A stretch of DNA of 32,438 nucleotides from DAINBT01 sp036732785. GTDB taxonomy: Bacteria; Planctomycetota; Phycisphaerae; Sedimentisphaerales; SM23-30. Below the pieces are notes generated by a model. It was not told the origin of the DNA, made no database searches, and worked only from the letters and a program-made list of their open reading frames with translations. The DNA lies in the NCBI GenBank assembly GCA_964537505.1, contig CAZICK010000041.1, positions 1 to 32,438 of the forward strand, written 5' to 3'. A program made the translations under genes and the position numbers. Shown here in pieces: positions 12,314 to 20,699 of the stretch; within the stretch, counting starts at the first letter, position 1; each line of letters starts with the position of its first letter.

Positions 12314-13363
12314 TTGTTGGTCGTTTTGTTCTAATATAGCGTGGCGGCGTGGTGAATCGTCCAAAGGTGGTTCGATGTTCAGGTGGCGGTATGCGTCGTC
12401 GGTGGCGATTCGGCCCTGGCGGGTGCGTGCGACAAAGCCGATCTGCAACAGATAAGGCTCGACGATGTCTTCGAGGGTGTCTCGTTCTTCACCGAGGGTG
12501 GCTGAAAGCGCCTCAACACCGGCGGGTCCGCCGTTGTAGGTTTTGATGAGGCTGATAAGATAAGAGCGGTCGAGGTTGTCCAGTCCGAGCTGGTCGATTT
12601 CTTCGATGCGCATGGCGGCCTGGGTAAGCGGTGGTGTAACGGAGCCGTCGCCGTGCACCTGAGCGTAGTCGCGAACTCGGCGCAGCAGACGGTTGGCGAT
12701 ACGCGGCGTACCGCGGCTGCAAAGACTGATCTGCCTTAACGACTCATCATCACAATCGATTTTTAATAATCGCGCCGATCGCCGCAGACATTGCTGGAGG
12801 TCCTGCCGGGACCAAAATTCCAGGTGATGCTGAATGCCGAACCGGCTTCGTAGTGGTGCGGTGATCAGTCCGGCGCGGGTGGTGGCTCCGATCAGGGTGA
12901 ATGGTTTTAGAGGGATGTTGATGGTCTTGGCGTGCATACCGCTATCGACGGTGAAATCGACTTTGAAATCCTCCATGGCGGGGTAGATGAACTCCTCGAC
13001 AATGGCCGGGAGGCGGTGTATTTCATCGATAAAAAGCACATCGCCGTGCTGAAGGTTTGTCAGGATGCCCATGAGGTCGCCCGGCCGGGTCAGGGCCGGG
13101 CCGCTACTGGTTTTGAGGTTGGCGTTCATTTCGTGAGCAATTACGTGGGCGATGGTGGTTTTGCCTAAACCGGGCGGGCCGTGGAGCAGGGTGTGTTCCA
13201 TCGGCTCGCTGCGCTGCTGGGCAGCGGTCAATGCAATCTTCAGTTTTTGACGCAACTTTTCCTGTCCGATACATTCGTCCAGGGACTGCGGGCGTAAAGC
13301 CAGATCGTAACGATCTTCGTCGGGGTTTTGCGCGTCCGCGTTTATGATTCGTTCTCTGGCCAT
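12302..13363 (-). CDS. ruvB: RuvB, Holliday-junction branch-migration helicase motor
   Basis: RuvB is the hexameric AAA+ motor that drives branch migration together with RuvA. The 353-residue protein has Walker A HGPPGLGKT (61-69), Walker B VLFIDEIH (108-115), sensor 1 IGATTRAG, the arginine finger in LRSRFG, and a winged-helix C-terminus with IEPYLLQIGF-like IVEPYLLQIGFVARTRQGR. The length is normal for the family (about 335-350). I set the start at the ATG at 13363 (MARERIINAD), which is where RuvB proteins begin; an upstream in-frame ATG would add 15 residues. It is the last gene of the ruvC-ruvA-ltaE-ruvB series, 55 bases after ltaE. Confidence 0.97.
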   Translation of the reverse strand: MARERIINADAQNPDEDRYDLALRPQSLDECIGQEKLRQKLKIALTAAQQRSEPMEHTLLHGPPGLGKTTIAHVIAHEMNANLKTSSGPALTRPGDLMGILTNLQHGDVLFIDEIHRLPAIVEEFIYPAMEDFKVDFTVDSGMHAKTINIPLKPFTLIGATTRAGLITAPLRSRFGIQHHLEFWSRQDLQQCLRRSARLLKIDCDDESLRQISLCSRGTPRIANRLLRRVRDYAQVHGDGSVTPPLTQAAMRIEEIDQLGLDNLDRSYLISLIKTYNGGPAGVEALSATLGEERDTLEDIVEPYLLQIGFVARTRQGRIATDDAYRHLNIEPPLDDSPRRHAILEQNDQQTLF

Positions 13364-13418
13364 GTTGTTCTTTCTAAAGTGAGCCTCTAAACAGTTTTTC
13401 GCGTGCAAAGTTCCATTG

Positions 13419-14438
13419 TTATTTGAGTAAGTCTGTGAATATATCGATGGCCTGGTCGATCTGCCGGTCGGTCACCTCAAGGCTGGTCACGGCCCGAATG
13501 AGATTGGGTCCGGTGGCAAGAACATAAACGCCGGCTTCGTGTAATTTATCAGCAAACTGCTGGGCAGTCATTGAGCGAATCTGGAGGTTTACCATGTTAG
13601 TTTCGACGGTGTCGAGGTCAACTTTGATATTTGGCAGGTTGGCGACGCCGCGGGCGAGCCGGCGGGCGTTGTCATGGTCCTGAGCGAGCCGGTCGCGATG
13701 ATGTTCGAGTGCGTAAAGGGCGCCGGCGGCTATGATGCCGCCCTGTCGGATACCGCCTCCAAACTGTTTGCGGAACCTGCGGGCCCGCTCGATGAATTCG
13801 GCGCTGCCTGCCAAAGCGGAACCTACCGGGGCGCCGAGTCCTTTGGAGAAACAGACGCTGACGGAATCGAAATATTGGGCGTATTGTTTTTCCGGAATGC
13901 CGGTGGCAACGGAAGCGTTCCATAAGCGGGCGCCGTCGAGATGTAGTTTCAGTTTTGCCTCACGTGCAGCGGCTGCCACTTCGGCAATGGTGTCGAGCGG
14001 CCAAATGCTTCCACCACCACGATTATGGGTGGTTTCTATGCAGACCAGTTTGGTGTGAGGGAAGTGGATGTCTTTCGGTCGCAGTACAGCGCGGACGTTC
14101 TCGGCGGTAAATATTCCACGGACGCCGGGCACGAATCGAAGCATCACACCAGATAAGGCGGCTGATGCGCCGGCTTCGTAAAAGTAGATGTGGGCGTTGG
14201 CGTCAACCAGGATTTCATCGCCCGGTTCGGTATGGGTACGGATAGCGACCTGGTTGGTCATGGTGCCGGAAGGCATATAGACGGCCGCTTCGTGACCGAG
14301 TATTTCAGCGGTGCGTTTTTCCAGGGCGATGATTGTGGGATCATCGCCGAGGACATCGTCGCCGACTTCGGCAGCGGCCATGGCCTGTCGCATGGGTGGC
14401 GTGGGTTTGGTAATGGTATCGCTGCGCAGATCGATCAT
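13419..14438 (-). CDS. ltaE: Low-specificity L-threonine aldolase
   Basis: This PLP enzyme splits L-threonine or L-allo-threonine into glycine and acetaldehyde. The 339-residue protein opens with the family hallmark MIDLRSDTITKPTPPMRQAM. It has H83 for stacking on the cofactor, D168 in HLDGARLWNA and the Schiff-base lysine K199 in CFSKGLGAPVGS. Length and motifs are standard. It sits between ruvA and ruvB with a 6-base gap to ruvA, so it is in the Holliday-junction operon. That placement has no metabolic logic I know of and may only reflect shared transcription. The molecular function is well supported. Confidence 0.93.
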   Translation of the reverse strand: MIDLRSDTITKPTPPMRQAMAAAEVGDDVLGDDPTIIALEKRTAEILGHEAAVYMPSGTMTNQVAIRTHTEPGDEILVDANAHIYFYEAGASAALSGVMLRFVPGVRGIFTAENVRAVLRPKDIHFPHTKLVCIETTHNRGGGSIWPLDTIAEVAAAAREAKLKLHLDGARLWNASVATGIPEKQYAQYFDSVSVCFSKGLGAPVGSALAGSAEFIERARRFRKQFGGGIRQGGIIAAGALYALEHHRDRLAQDHDNARRLARGVANLPNIKVDLDTVETNMVNLQIRSMTAQQFADKLHEAGVYVLATGPNLIRAVTSLEVTDRQIDQAIDIFTDLLK

Positions 14439-14444
14439 AATAGT

Positions 14445-15080
14445 CTATATCACCCTTGATTTTATTTGATAGACGGCCTGTACGAGGGCGTCGGTGGTTT
14501 TGATATTGTGAAAGTTTTTGGTGACCCGTTCGATAAGCTCCTGAGCTTCGTTGCGGCGTTCGCCCAGTTGCAATAGTATTTCCAGGGCTTCCTTTTCGAT
14601 AATGGTCATAGGTTTTGCCGCTTTTTGGGCATGGCCGGTGGCGGCCAGGGCGAAATTGCCCATCTTGCCTTTGAGTTCGGCGACAATCTGCTCGGCGGTG
14701 CGTCGTCCGATTTCCGGCAGGGTTGCGAGCATTTTGGTGTCTCCCTGTTCGATACTGTAGGCGATGTCGGCTAAAGGGCTGGCCAAGGCCCGCATTGCTT
14801 TGCGGATACCGATACCTTTGACCGAGATAAAAAGCTGGAAGAAGACTTTGTCCTGGGACTGAGGGAAACCGATCAGTCGCGGCACCAGATTGTTTCCGCC
14901 TCCGCTGCCTTCATAATATTCGAGACAACACAAGGTGATGGTACGATTTAACTGCTCGGACAGATCGCTCATGGCGTAACCGGGTACCATGATTTCGTAG
15001 CCGATATTGCCTATTTCCAATAGTAGCGTGTTGGCTTTGCTGTCCAGTTCAACGAGAGTGCCTGTAATTCGTGCGATCAT
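14445..15080 (-). CDS. ruvA: RuvA, Holliday-junction recognition subunit
   Basis: RuvA tetramers bind the four-way junction and load RuvB. The 211-residue protein begins with MIARITGTLVELD, the OB-fold start typical of RuvA. It has helix-hairpin-helix segments VKGIGIRKAMRAL and LPEIGRRTAEQIVAELKGK and ends in the flexible linker plus the small C-terminal domain III that contacts RuvB. A GGG insertion-like loop (SGGGNN) lies in the OB domain. The gene follows ruvC by 15 bases on the minus strand and precedes ltaE. Confidence 0.95.
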   Translation of the reverse strand: MIARITGTLVELDSKANTLLLEIGNIGYEIMVPGYAMSDLSEQLNRTITLCCLEYYEGSGGGNNLVPRLIGFPQSQDKVFFQLFISVKGIGIRKAMRALASPLADIAYSIEQGDTKMLATLPEIGRRTAEQIVAELKGKMGNFALAATGHAQKAAKPMTIIEKEALEILLQLGERRNEAQELIERVTKNFHNIKTTDALVQAVYQIKSRVI

Positions 15081-15095
15081 GATATTATACCAATT

Positions 15096-15587
15096 CTAGC
15101 CGGGTATTTCCTGTCGGTTGTGTTCGTTTATGCAGCAGATGGCGATGGCCAGGGCGTCAGCCACGTCCAGTGGCGTAGGCAATTGGGTAAGGTTCAGTTG
15201 GCCGGCCACGGCCCGTTGTATCTGTTCTTTGCCGGCATGTCCGTTGCCGACAATGCTTTTTTTGATGCGGGTGGCGGCGAAGTCGTCCACCGGTACGCTA
15301 TGCTCGGCGGCGGCCAGTAGAAACATGCCGCGGGCATGAGCCATCAGGATAGCGGTGCGTGGATGCTGGTAGTGAGCGTAAAGCTGTTCGATAGCCAGGG
15401 TGTCAATATCATGCTCGTTGAAAATCGTGTCGATGTCGTGGTAAATCTGCATCAGCCGCTGCGCCATGGGTAAATCGGTATTGACCTTGATGGTTCCCGC
15501 GTCGAGCACCTTCAACTGCCGGGACTGCTGGGCGATTACCGCGTAACCGCTGGTTCGCAAACCAGGATCGACACCAAGTACATTCAT
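15096..15587 (-). CDS. ruvC: RuvC, Holliday-junction resolvase
   Basis: RuvC is the dimeric endonuclease that cuts the junction bound by RuvAB. The 163-residue protein starts with MNVLGVDPGLRTSGYAVI, with catalytic D7. It continues with LAIEQLYAHYQ (second catalytic acid), IKKSIVGNGHAGKEQIQ and DVADALAIAICC, carrying the final Asp residues of the RNase H-like site. Length is standard. It is the first gene of the minus-strand operon; AAGG lies about nine bases before the ATG. The region upstream is shared with the divergent dsbD-like gene. Confidence 0.96.
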   Translation of the reverse strand: MNVLGVDPGLRTSGYAVIAQQSRQLKVLDAGTIKVNTDLPMAQRLMQIYHDIDTIFNEHDIDTLAIEQLYAHYQHPRTAILMAHARGMFLLAAAEHSVPVDDFAATRIKKSIVGNGHAGKEQIQRAVAGQLNLTQLPTPLDVADALAIAICCINEHNRQEIPG

Positions 15588-15634
15588 CTTTGGGTACCTT
15601 AGAAAAACAAATCGGTCAGTTTGAGTAAGCTGTC

Positions 15635-15640
15635 ATTATA
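15635..15640 (-). promoter_or_regulatory. Candidate -10 box for the ruvC operon
   Basis: The minus strand reads a perfect TATAAT here, about 48 bases before the ruvC ATG. The -35 region 17 bases further upstream is weak (GTTTAA-like). It is the best promoter element on this strand in the divergent spacer, but the lack of a clear -35 limits confidence. Confidence 0.35.
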
Positions 15641-15680
15641 CTATGATAAATGCGTTATTAAACCCGAAATATCAGTTTTT

Positions 15681-15711
15681 TTGAAATTCTGACGCCGGCG
15701 TCAAGTATAAT
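15681..15711 (+). promoter_or_regulatory. Candidate promoter with embedded perfect palindrome
   Basis: TTGAAA (15681-15686) and TATAAT (15706-15711) are separated by 19 bases, and the spacer contains the perfect 14-base palindrome TGACGCCGGCGTCA (15690-15703). A palindrome between -35 and -10 is a common operator position. The element lies about 117 bases before the dsbD-like gene and about 100 bases before ruvC on the other strand, so a bound regulator could affect either. A 19-base spacing is longer than ideal. Confidence 0.42.
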
Positions 15712-15827
15712 GTCGATGTGCCTTGTAAAATTCAGGGAATAGCTTGATTTTTTCTGGCGATTGGTAATAATTCTGGTGACGATTGCAAATCGTGTAAAGC
15801 AGTTTTTCCCGGCTTGGGAGCGGGTAT

Positions 15828-17771
15828 ATGGCAGCAAATGTAATACAAACCAGGGGTTGTCGGAGTTGGCGATCCATGAGGCAAAGGGCTTTAGTGGGTG
15901 CGGTTTTTTTGGGTGTCTTGCTGGTTTGGGTTAGCGGTCTGTGGGGGCAGGGTGGGCGTTTTTCGCTGCCGGGAGGGGGGCCGGAACAGGAGCGGACCGG
16001 CGTTTCGGCTGTGGAGCAGGGGCAGGTCGTGGTCGAAGTTGTTTCGCAGTATAAGCCGGTCGCCGTGGAGGGGCGTTTTGCCCTGGCGGTGGTGCTGAAT
16101 ATCCCGCCGGGTCAGCATCTGTACGCCAATCCTAAACAGGGCCAGTTTGGACTCGATACCGAGATTACGCCCCAACCGTCACGGTATTTCAGGTTTGGCA
16201 AGGTGATTTATCCGCCCGGCAGGAAATACGAGGATAAAGCTCTCGACATCTCGAACCATATTTATGAGGGAAAGACAATCTGTTATGTTCCGGTTGAGGT
16301 CCTGGTTTTTGAAACAGCCGAATGGCCCGTGGTTGTGCCGGTTAATCTTGAATTGAAGGGTCTGCTGTGCAGCGATAGCGATACGGGTACGTGTCTTGGG
16401 TGGCAGGAAAGTGTCGGGATCGATATTGAGGTTTATCAGGACAAGGCTGCTGTTCGTGTTGGTGATCGTCCGGAATTGTTTGGGGATTTTGATCCCGCAA
16501 CCGCCTGGCCCAGCGGCGCCGGTGATCAGCCACAACCCAAGGGTAATGAGATTGCCCCCGACAATTGGCTCACTCCAATTTTACTGGCGTTGTTTGCCGG
16601 GGTGATTATGAACCTTATGCCATGTGTGTTGCCGATCATTCCCATTATCGTAATGACCCTGATGAAGCAATGCGCTGTGGAAGAAGGAGCACAACCAGAT
16701 CGCAGAAAGAGCATTAAGGTCGGTCTGGCCTTTGCCGCCGGTATTATGATTGTGTTTTGCGGGCTGGCTGTGCTTATGGGCGTTTCCAAACTGCTCTGGG
16801 GCCAGCAGTTCCAGGGCAATACGTTTAAGTTTGTCCTGTTGATGATTGTTTATGTATTGAGCTTGTCGATGTTCGGTTTGTTCGAGATTGTTCTGCCTGC
16901 AAGAGTTTCCAACATAACTGTCGTTCGTAAAGGCTACCTTGGCGCCCTGGTTATGGGTATGTTGGCAACAGTTTTGGCCACTCCTTGTGGCGCACCGCTG
17001 CTGACACCGGTTCTGGCATGGTCGCTGGGTAAACCATTAGCCGTTACGATTGTAGTATTTTTGATTATTGGGGCCGGTATGGCTGTGCCTTACGTTCTGC
17101 TGACGGCATTTCCGAGACTATTGGGTCGAATTCCAAAGGGCGGCAACTGGATGATACTGCTCAAACATGCTATCGGATTTGGTATGCTCGCTTTTTGTGT
17201 TTATCTGATTTTGCTCTTTTCGCCCGCCTGGCATAGTCCGCTGTTTTATTTTTGTCTGCTGCTGGGGTTTTGTGTGTGGCTGGGCTTTACCGTTGTGAAT
17301 TACGCGACACCGACAAAAAAACGTTTATTGGTTCGCACCATAGCCTTAATTCTGATTATTGCAGGTTCATGGGCTTTGGCTTTGTCTGTCGCGGTCAAAA
17401 CCGAAGAACCGGCCGAGCCAGCGAAACACTGGCTCGTGCAACTTGAAGACTATCAGCAACAAAAGCGATCTGTTATTGTTAAGTTTACCGCCAACTGGTG
17501 TAAGAACTGTGCCGTTATTGATAAGATTATTTATAAGAACCAGGTTTTTAAGGACAAGTTAAGCGAAACAAAAACCACCCTGGTGGTTGCCGACTGGTCC
17601 AATGAAGATGCGGATATCGAACGTATGCTCAATGAACTCGGTGGCAAGGCGCTGCCATTCGCTGTGGTTTTTCCCGGCGGCGAACCGGACAATCCGATTA
17701 TCCTGCGAGATTTCTATAGTATGGAAGACGTGATTAACGCGTTAGATAAAGCTTATGAAAGAAGTAGGTAG
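15828..17771 (+). CDS. dsbD: DsbD-type thiol:disulfide interchange protein
   Basis: The 647-residue membrane protein moves electrons from cytoplasmic thioredoxin to the periplasm. After a signal segment (about 20-42) comes a DsbD-alpha-like domain with C181 and C189. The transmembrane core (about 247-525, eight segments) carries the two conserved cysteines in NLMPCVLP (C266) and LATPCGAPLLTP (C387). A C-terminal thioredoxin domain has WCKNC (557-561). The redox relay cysteines are thus complete. Starts at 15828 (GGGAG upstream) or 15876 (GGAG upstream) are both possible; the shorter form still has a full signal peptide. It ends 20 bases before a small Cys-rich gene. It may support secreted enzymes or cytochrome maturation. 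Confidence 0.9.
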   Translation: MAANVIQTRGCRSWRSMRQRALVGAVFLGVLLVWVSGLWGQGGRFSLPGGGPEQERTGVSAVEQGQVVVEVVSQYKPVAVEGRFALAVVLNIPPGQHLYANPKQGQFGLDTEITPQPSRYFRFGKVIYPPGRKYEDKALDISNHIYEGKTICYVPVEVLVFETAEWPVVVPVNLELKGLLCSDSDTGTCLGWQESVGIDIEVYQDKAAVRVGDRPELFGDFDPATAWPSGAGDQPQPKGNEIAPDNWLTPILLALFAGVIMNLMPCVLPIIPIIVMTLMKQCAVEEGAQPDRRKSIKVGLAFAAGIMIVFCGLAVLMGVSKLLWGQQFQGNTFKFVLLMIVYVLSLSMFGLFEIVLPARVSNITVVRKGYLGALVMGMLATVLATPCGAPLLTPVLAWSLGKPLAVTIVVFLIIGAGMAVPYVLLTAFPRLLGRIPKGGNWMILLKHAIGFGMLAFCVYLILLFSPAWHSPLFYFCLLLGFCVWLGFTVVNYATPTKKRLLVRTIALILIIAGSWALALSVAVKTEEPAEPAKHWLVQLEDYQQQKRSVIVKFTANWCKNCAVIDKIIYKNQVFKDKLSETKTTLVVADWSNEDADIERMLNELGGKALPFAVVFPGGEPDNPIILRDFYSMEDVINALDKAYERSR

Positions 17772-17791
17772 ATTTAAGATTGGAGGTTGGC

Positions 17792-18058
17792 ATGGCTGTT
17801 AGCGGATCCAATAGCTGTGAAATCACCGAAAAGGACAGGCGTTTTGCCGAAAAGTGCCGTACCTGTTTCCTGTGCGAATACTCGCGTAGAAAGCAGAAAG
17901 GTTTTGCTTTTTGGATTGTAAAAACCATTGAGGGAAACCTTTGCCCATATTGCAAAGCGTACGAAAAGGTTTACGGTCGCAAGGCGTATGAGCCGCGGGA
18001 TAACATGTCGTCTGGAGAAGACGTTGGAAAAGGCGAAGAAGAAAAAGGCTGCGAATAA
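17792..18058 (+). CDS. Small Cys-rich protein with two CxxC pairs
   Basis: This 88-residue protein has RFAEKCRTCFLCEYSRRKQK (residues about 18-37) with C-x2-C-x2-C spacing, then GFAFWIVK and LCPYCKAYEKVYGRKAYE, giving a second CxxC. The pattern suggests a zinc-binding or Fe-S knuckle. I recall similar short proteins in Deltaproteobacteria and Planctomycetes without an assigned role. GGAGG at 17782-17786 supports the ATG at 17792. It lies directly between dsbD and nth and is probably co-transcribed with both. The end is acidic and uninformative. The function is unknown. Confidence 0.65.
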   Translation: MAVSGSNSCEITEKDRRFAEKCRTCFLCEYSRRKQKGFAFWIVKTIEGNLCPYCKAYEKVYGRKAYEPRDNMSSGEDVGKGEEEKGCE

Positions 18059-18065
18059 ATCAAAA

Positions 18066-18749
18066 ATGACATCGCCTAAGGATTTTTATCCGGTGGCGTC
18101 GGATTTGAAGGATGCCGGCCGGCGTGCCGGGAAGATATATTCGATTTTGAGCAAGACCTATCCGGATGCGCGAATAGCCCTGAATTTCGGTAATCCACTG
18201 GAGATTTTGATTGCCACGATTCTTTCGGCTCAGTGTACCGATGTGCGGGTGAACATTGTTACCGGGGATCTGTTCAGGAAATACCGCAATGCTGGTGACT
18301 ATGCCAATGCGGAACAGGAGGAGCTTGAAAGTGACATAAGAAGTACGGGGTTTTATCGCAACAAGGCTAAGAACATCAGGGCTGCCTGCTCGAAGATTGT
18401 CGAGAAGTTCGACGGCAAAGTGCCTGATAACATGGATGACCTGCTGGGCCTGGCCGGTATCGGGCGCAAGACGGCCAATGTCGTGCTCGGCAACGCTTTT
18501 GGTGTCCCCGGTATCACTACTGATACACATGTGATTCGGTTATCGCGATTGATGGGACTTTCGGCTAACACCGACCCGGTAAAGCTGGAGTTTGACCTGA
18601 TGGAATTGATACCGAAAAAGGACTGGACGCAGTTTAGCCATGTGCTGATTTTTCACGGCCGGCGTATCTGCCCGGCCCGCAGGCCCGGCTGTGATGAGTG
18701 CCCTGTCCAGGAGCATTGTTGTTTTGGAAGAAAGACCTTGAAAAGGTGA
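18066..18749 (+). CDS. nth: Endonuclease III, base-excision DNA glycosylase/AP lyase
   Basis: Nth removes oxidised pyrimidines and nicks abasic sites. From the ATG at 18066 the protein has 227 residues. It shows the helix-hairpin-helix LLGLAGIGRKTANVVLGNA with catalytic K135, the catalytic D153 in TTDTHVIRLS, and the 4Fe-4S loop C202-x6-C209-x2-C212-x5-C218. All key residues are present. The ribosome site for this ATG is poor. A TTG at 18024 follows GGAGAAG and would add a lysine-rich leader, so the true start is uncertain and may overlap the previous gene. It shares the dsbD direction of transcription. Confidence 0.93.
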   Translation: MTSPKDFYPVASDLKDAGRRAGKIYSILSKTYPDARIALNFGNPLEILIATILSAQCTDVRVNIVTGDLFRKYRNAGDYANAEQEELESDIRSTGFYRNKAKNIRAACSKIVEKFDGKVPDNMDDLLGLAGIGRKTANVVLGNAFGVPGITTDTHVIRLSRLMGLSANTDPVKLEFDLMELIPKKDWTQFSHVLIFHGRRICPARRPGCDECPVQEHCCFGRKTLKR

Positions 18750-18809
18750 TTTTTGTATCGGCAAGGTAACTATAAAACAGGAGAAGACCTTCAAAGGAGA
18801 CAACGAAGC

Positions 18810-19844
18810 ATGATTAAGATAACAAAAGTCTGTGTATATGTGGAAGTGTTGTTTTTATTGATATGTTCGGCCTGCAATGCTGTAGGGAGTCGTCCCGACC
18901 CGTTCAAGCAGAACGAGCTTCTGGGCCGGGGGGTAAATCTGGGCAATGCCCTTGAGGCCCCGATGGAGGGCCAGTGGGGAGTAACCCTGGAGGCGGAATA
19001 TTTCGAGTTGATACAAGGCGCCGGTTTTAATTCTGTTCGTATTCCTGTCCGCTGGTCGGCGCATGCGTTAAAGGACAAGCCCTATACGATTGAAGCATCT
19101 TTTTTTAAGAGGGTTGACTGGGCTGTCGAACAGGCCTTATCTCGTGGGTTTCATGTTATCTTGAATATGCATCATTATGAGGAGATTTACATTGATCCGG
19201 CCGGTCACCAGCAGCGGTTTCTGGCCCTTTGGGAGCAGATCGCCGGTCACTATAAAGATCAACCGGCCAATCTTCTGTTTGAGTTTCTTAACGAGCCAAA
19301 CAAGAACCTCAAGGCCGAGCCATGGAATCAGCTTATCGAAGAGGTCCTGAAGGTTGTTCGCCGAAGCAATCCCTATCGAACGGTTGTCATCGGGCCGGCT
19401 TCGTGGAACAATATTGATTTTCTTGACAAACTCAGACTGCCGGATGCTGACCGGAACATTATCGTTTCGTGTCATTACTATAAGCCTTTCGAATTTACCC
19501 ATCAGGGCGCCAGTTGGGTCGGGACATCTGCTGCCAAGGACTGGATCGGAACCCAATGGAGTGGTACTGAAAAAGAAGGGCAGGCAATCATCGAGGATTT
19601 TGAAAAGGCCCGGGTCTGGGCCCAGAAGAATAAAAGGCCTGTTAATATTGGTGAATTTGGATCTTATAGCAAGGCGGATATGGCGTCTCGGGCTTTATGG
19701 ACAGCGTTTATCGCGCGGCAGGCGGAAAAAAAGGGTTTCAGTTGGACATATTGGGAATTTTGCGCTGGGTTTGGCGTTTATGACCGGCAGGAAAAACGCT
19801 GGAATGAGCCACTTGTCAGGGCTTTGATTCCCCCGGAGAAATAA
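18810..19844 (+). CDS. Secreted GH5-family glycanase (endoglucanase-like)
   Basis: The 344-residue enzyme has a signal sequence (residues 1-22; a cysteine at the cut site, CSAC, leaves a lipoprotein form possible). The GH5 barrel follows: GRGVNLGNALEAP (39-51), VRIPVRWS (76-83), HVILNMHHYEE (115-125), acid/base E162 in FEFLNEPN, HYYKPFEFTH, nucleophile E282 in VNIGEFGSY and a final SWTYWEFCAGFGVYD. Such enzymes cut beta-1,4-glucans or related mannans or xyloglucans; the exact substrate cannot be read. AAGGAG at 18794-18799 supports the ATG at 18810. It comes 60 bases after nth and 37 bases before the kinase gene. Confidence 0.88.
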   Translation: MIKITKVCVYVEVLFLLICSACNAVGSRPDPFKQNELLGRGVNLGNALEAPMEGQWGVTLEAEYFELIQGAGFNSVRIPVRWSAHALKDKPYTIEASFFKRVDWAVEQALSRGFHVILNMHHYEEIYIDPAGHQQRFLALWEQIAGHYKDQPANLLFEFLNEPNKNLKAEPWNQLIEEVLKVVRRSNPYRTVVIGPASWNNIDFLDKLRLPDADRNIIVSCHYYKPFEFTHQGASWVGTSAAKDWIGTQWSGTEKEGQAIIEDFEKARVWAQKNKRPVNIGEFGSYSKADMASRALWTAFIARQAEKKGFSWTYWEFCAGFGVYDRQEKRWNEPLVRALIPPEK

Positions 19845-19881
19845 ACTCAAGTCAATTATAGACGCATTTTTTGAGGGACTT

Positions 19882-20502
19882 GTGGAAAAGCCTAAAGTTA
19901 TATTGATTGGGGGCGCTCCGCTGGTGGGCAAGACTACGGTAGCGCGTAAGCTGGCGGCGCGGCTGGAATATAGCTGTTTGAGCACGGACGATTTGATCCA
20001 GGCCATCATTGCCCTTACCACCGAACAGTCTCATCCGCATCTGCATCTTCTGGAACATAAGGATGACCGTCAATATTTTATTACGCATTCGGTGGCCCGG
20101 CTGGTCGCGGATGCCCAAATTCGTAATCAGGCGGTCTGGCCGGCGGTGAAAAAGATTATTATGAACCATGGACGATATACCACTCCGATTATTGTCGAAG
20201 GATGGGCCCTGATGCCGGAAAAAGTAGCGCAACTGGAGATGGGCCAGGTTGCTTCGTTATGGCTGGTCGCATCGCCGCAGGTATTCGAACAAAGAGTTCG
20301 ACAAGAGTCGGAATTTTTCCGTTCGACCGCTATGGAGGAGGTGTTTATCCGTAAGTTTATCGACAGAAGCACTATTTGTAATGATAATCTCCGCAAGGCG
20401 GCCGGGGCCTTGAATCTGCCGTTGGTGGAGGTTGCCCCCCAGTCCGGCGCTGATGAGATTGTCGATTTTTGTCTGGAGCGGATGTTCGGCAATGAACTTT
20501 GA
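19882..20502 (+). CDS. P-loop kinase of the 2-phosphoglycerate kinase/AAA_33 type
   Basis: The 206-residue soluble protein has Walker A GGAPLVGKT (10-18), STDDLIQAIIA where small-molecule kinases place their substrate-binding acidic residues, VEGWALMP as a Walker-B-like strand, and a lid region RVRQESEFFRSTAMEE. That resembles 2-phosphoglycerate kinases and other AAA_33-type kinases, but I cannot name the substrate. GAGGG precedes the GTG at 19882. It follows the GH5 gene closely, which might point to a sugar or sugar-derived substrate, though adjacency alone is weak evidence. Confidence 0.7.
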   Translation: MEKPKVILIGGAPLVGKTTVARKLAARLEYSCLSTDDLIQAIIALTTEQSHPHLHLLEHKDDRQYFITHSVARLVADAQIRNQAVWPAVKKIIMNHGRYTTPIIVEGWALMPEKVAQLEMGQVASLWLVASPQVFEQRVRQESEFFRSTAMEEVFIRKFIDRSTICNDNLRKAAGALNLPLVEVAPQSGADEIVDFCLERMFGNEL

Positions 20503-20699
20503 GCTAACACCCTTTCGATACAGGGGTTATGGCGTTTTTCGGTAAAGGTGTGGTCGGTAACATTTTATTTCCCCCTTGTTATTTAAGGTTTCTTTAGTAT
20601 CCTGGAGCATATATTTATACTCAAGATTTCTGGCAGGACCAATTTTAGTAACTCAATCGTTATGAGCATAATCAGATTTTTGAGAAAGAGTCAGGCAAG
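20503..20699. promoter_or_regulatory. Intergenic region upstream of the GH2 gene
   Basis: The gap of 197 bases holds an imperfect stem, TAACACCC...GGGGTTA, right after the kinase gene, which might terminate it. TTGTTA (about 20577) with TATCCT 16 bases later is a possible weak promoter for the GH2 gene. I see no riboswitch or other conserved RNA. Confidence 0.25.
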
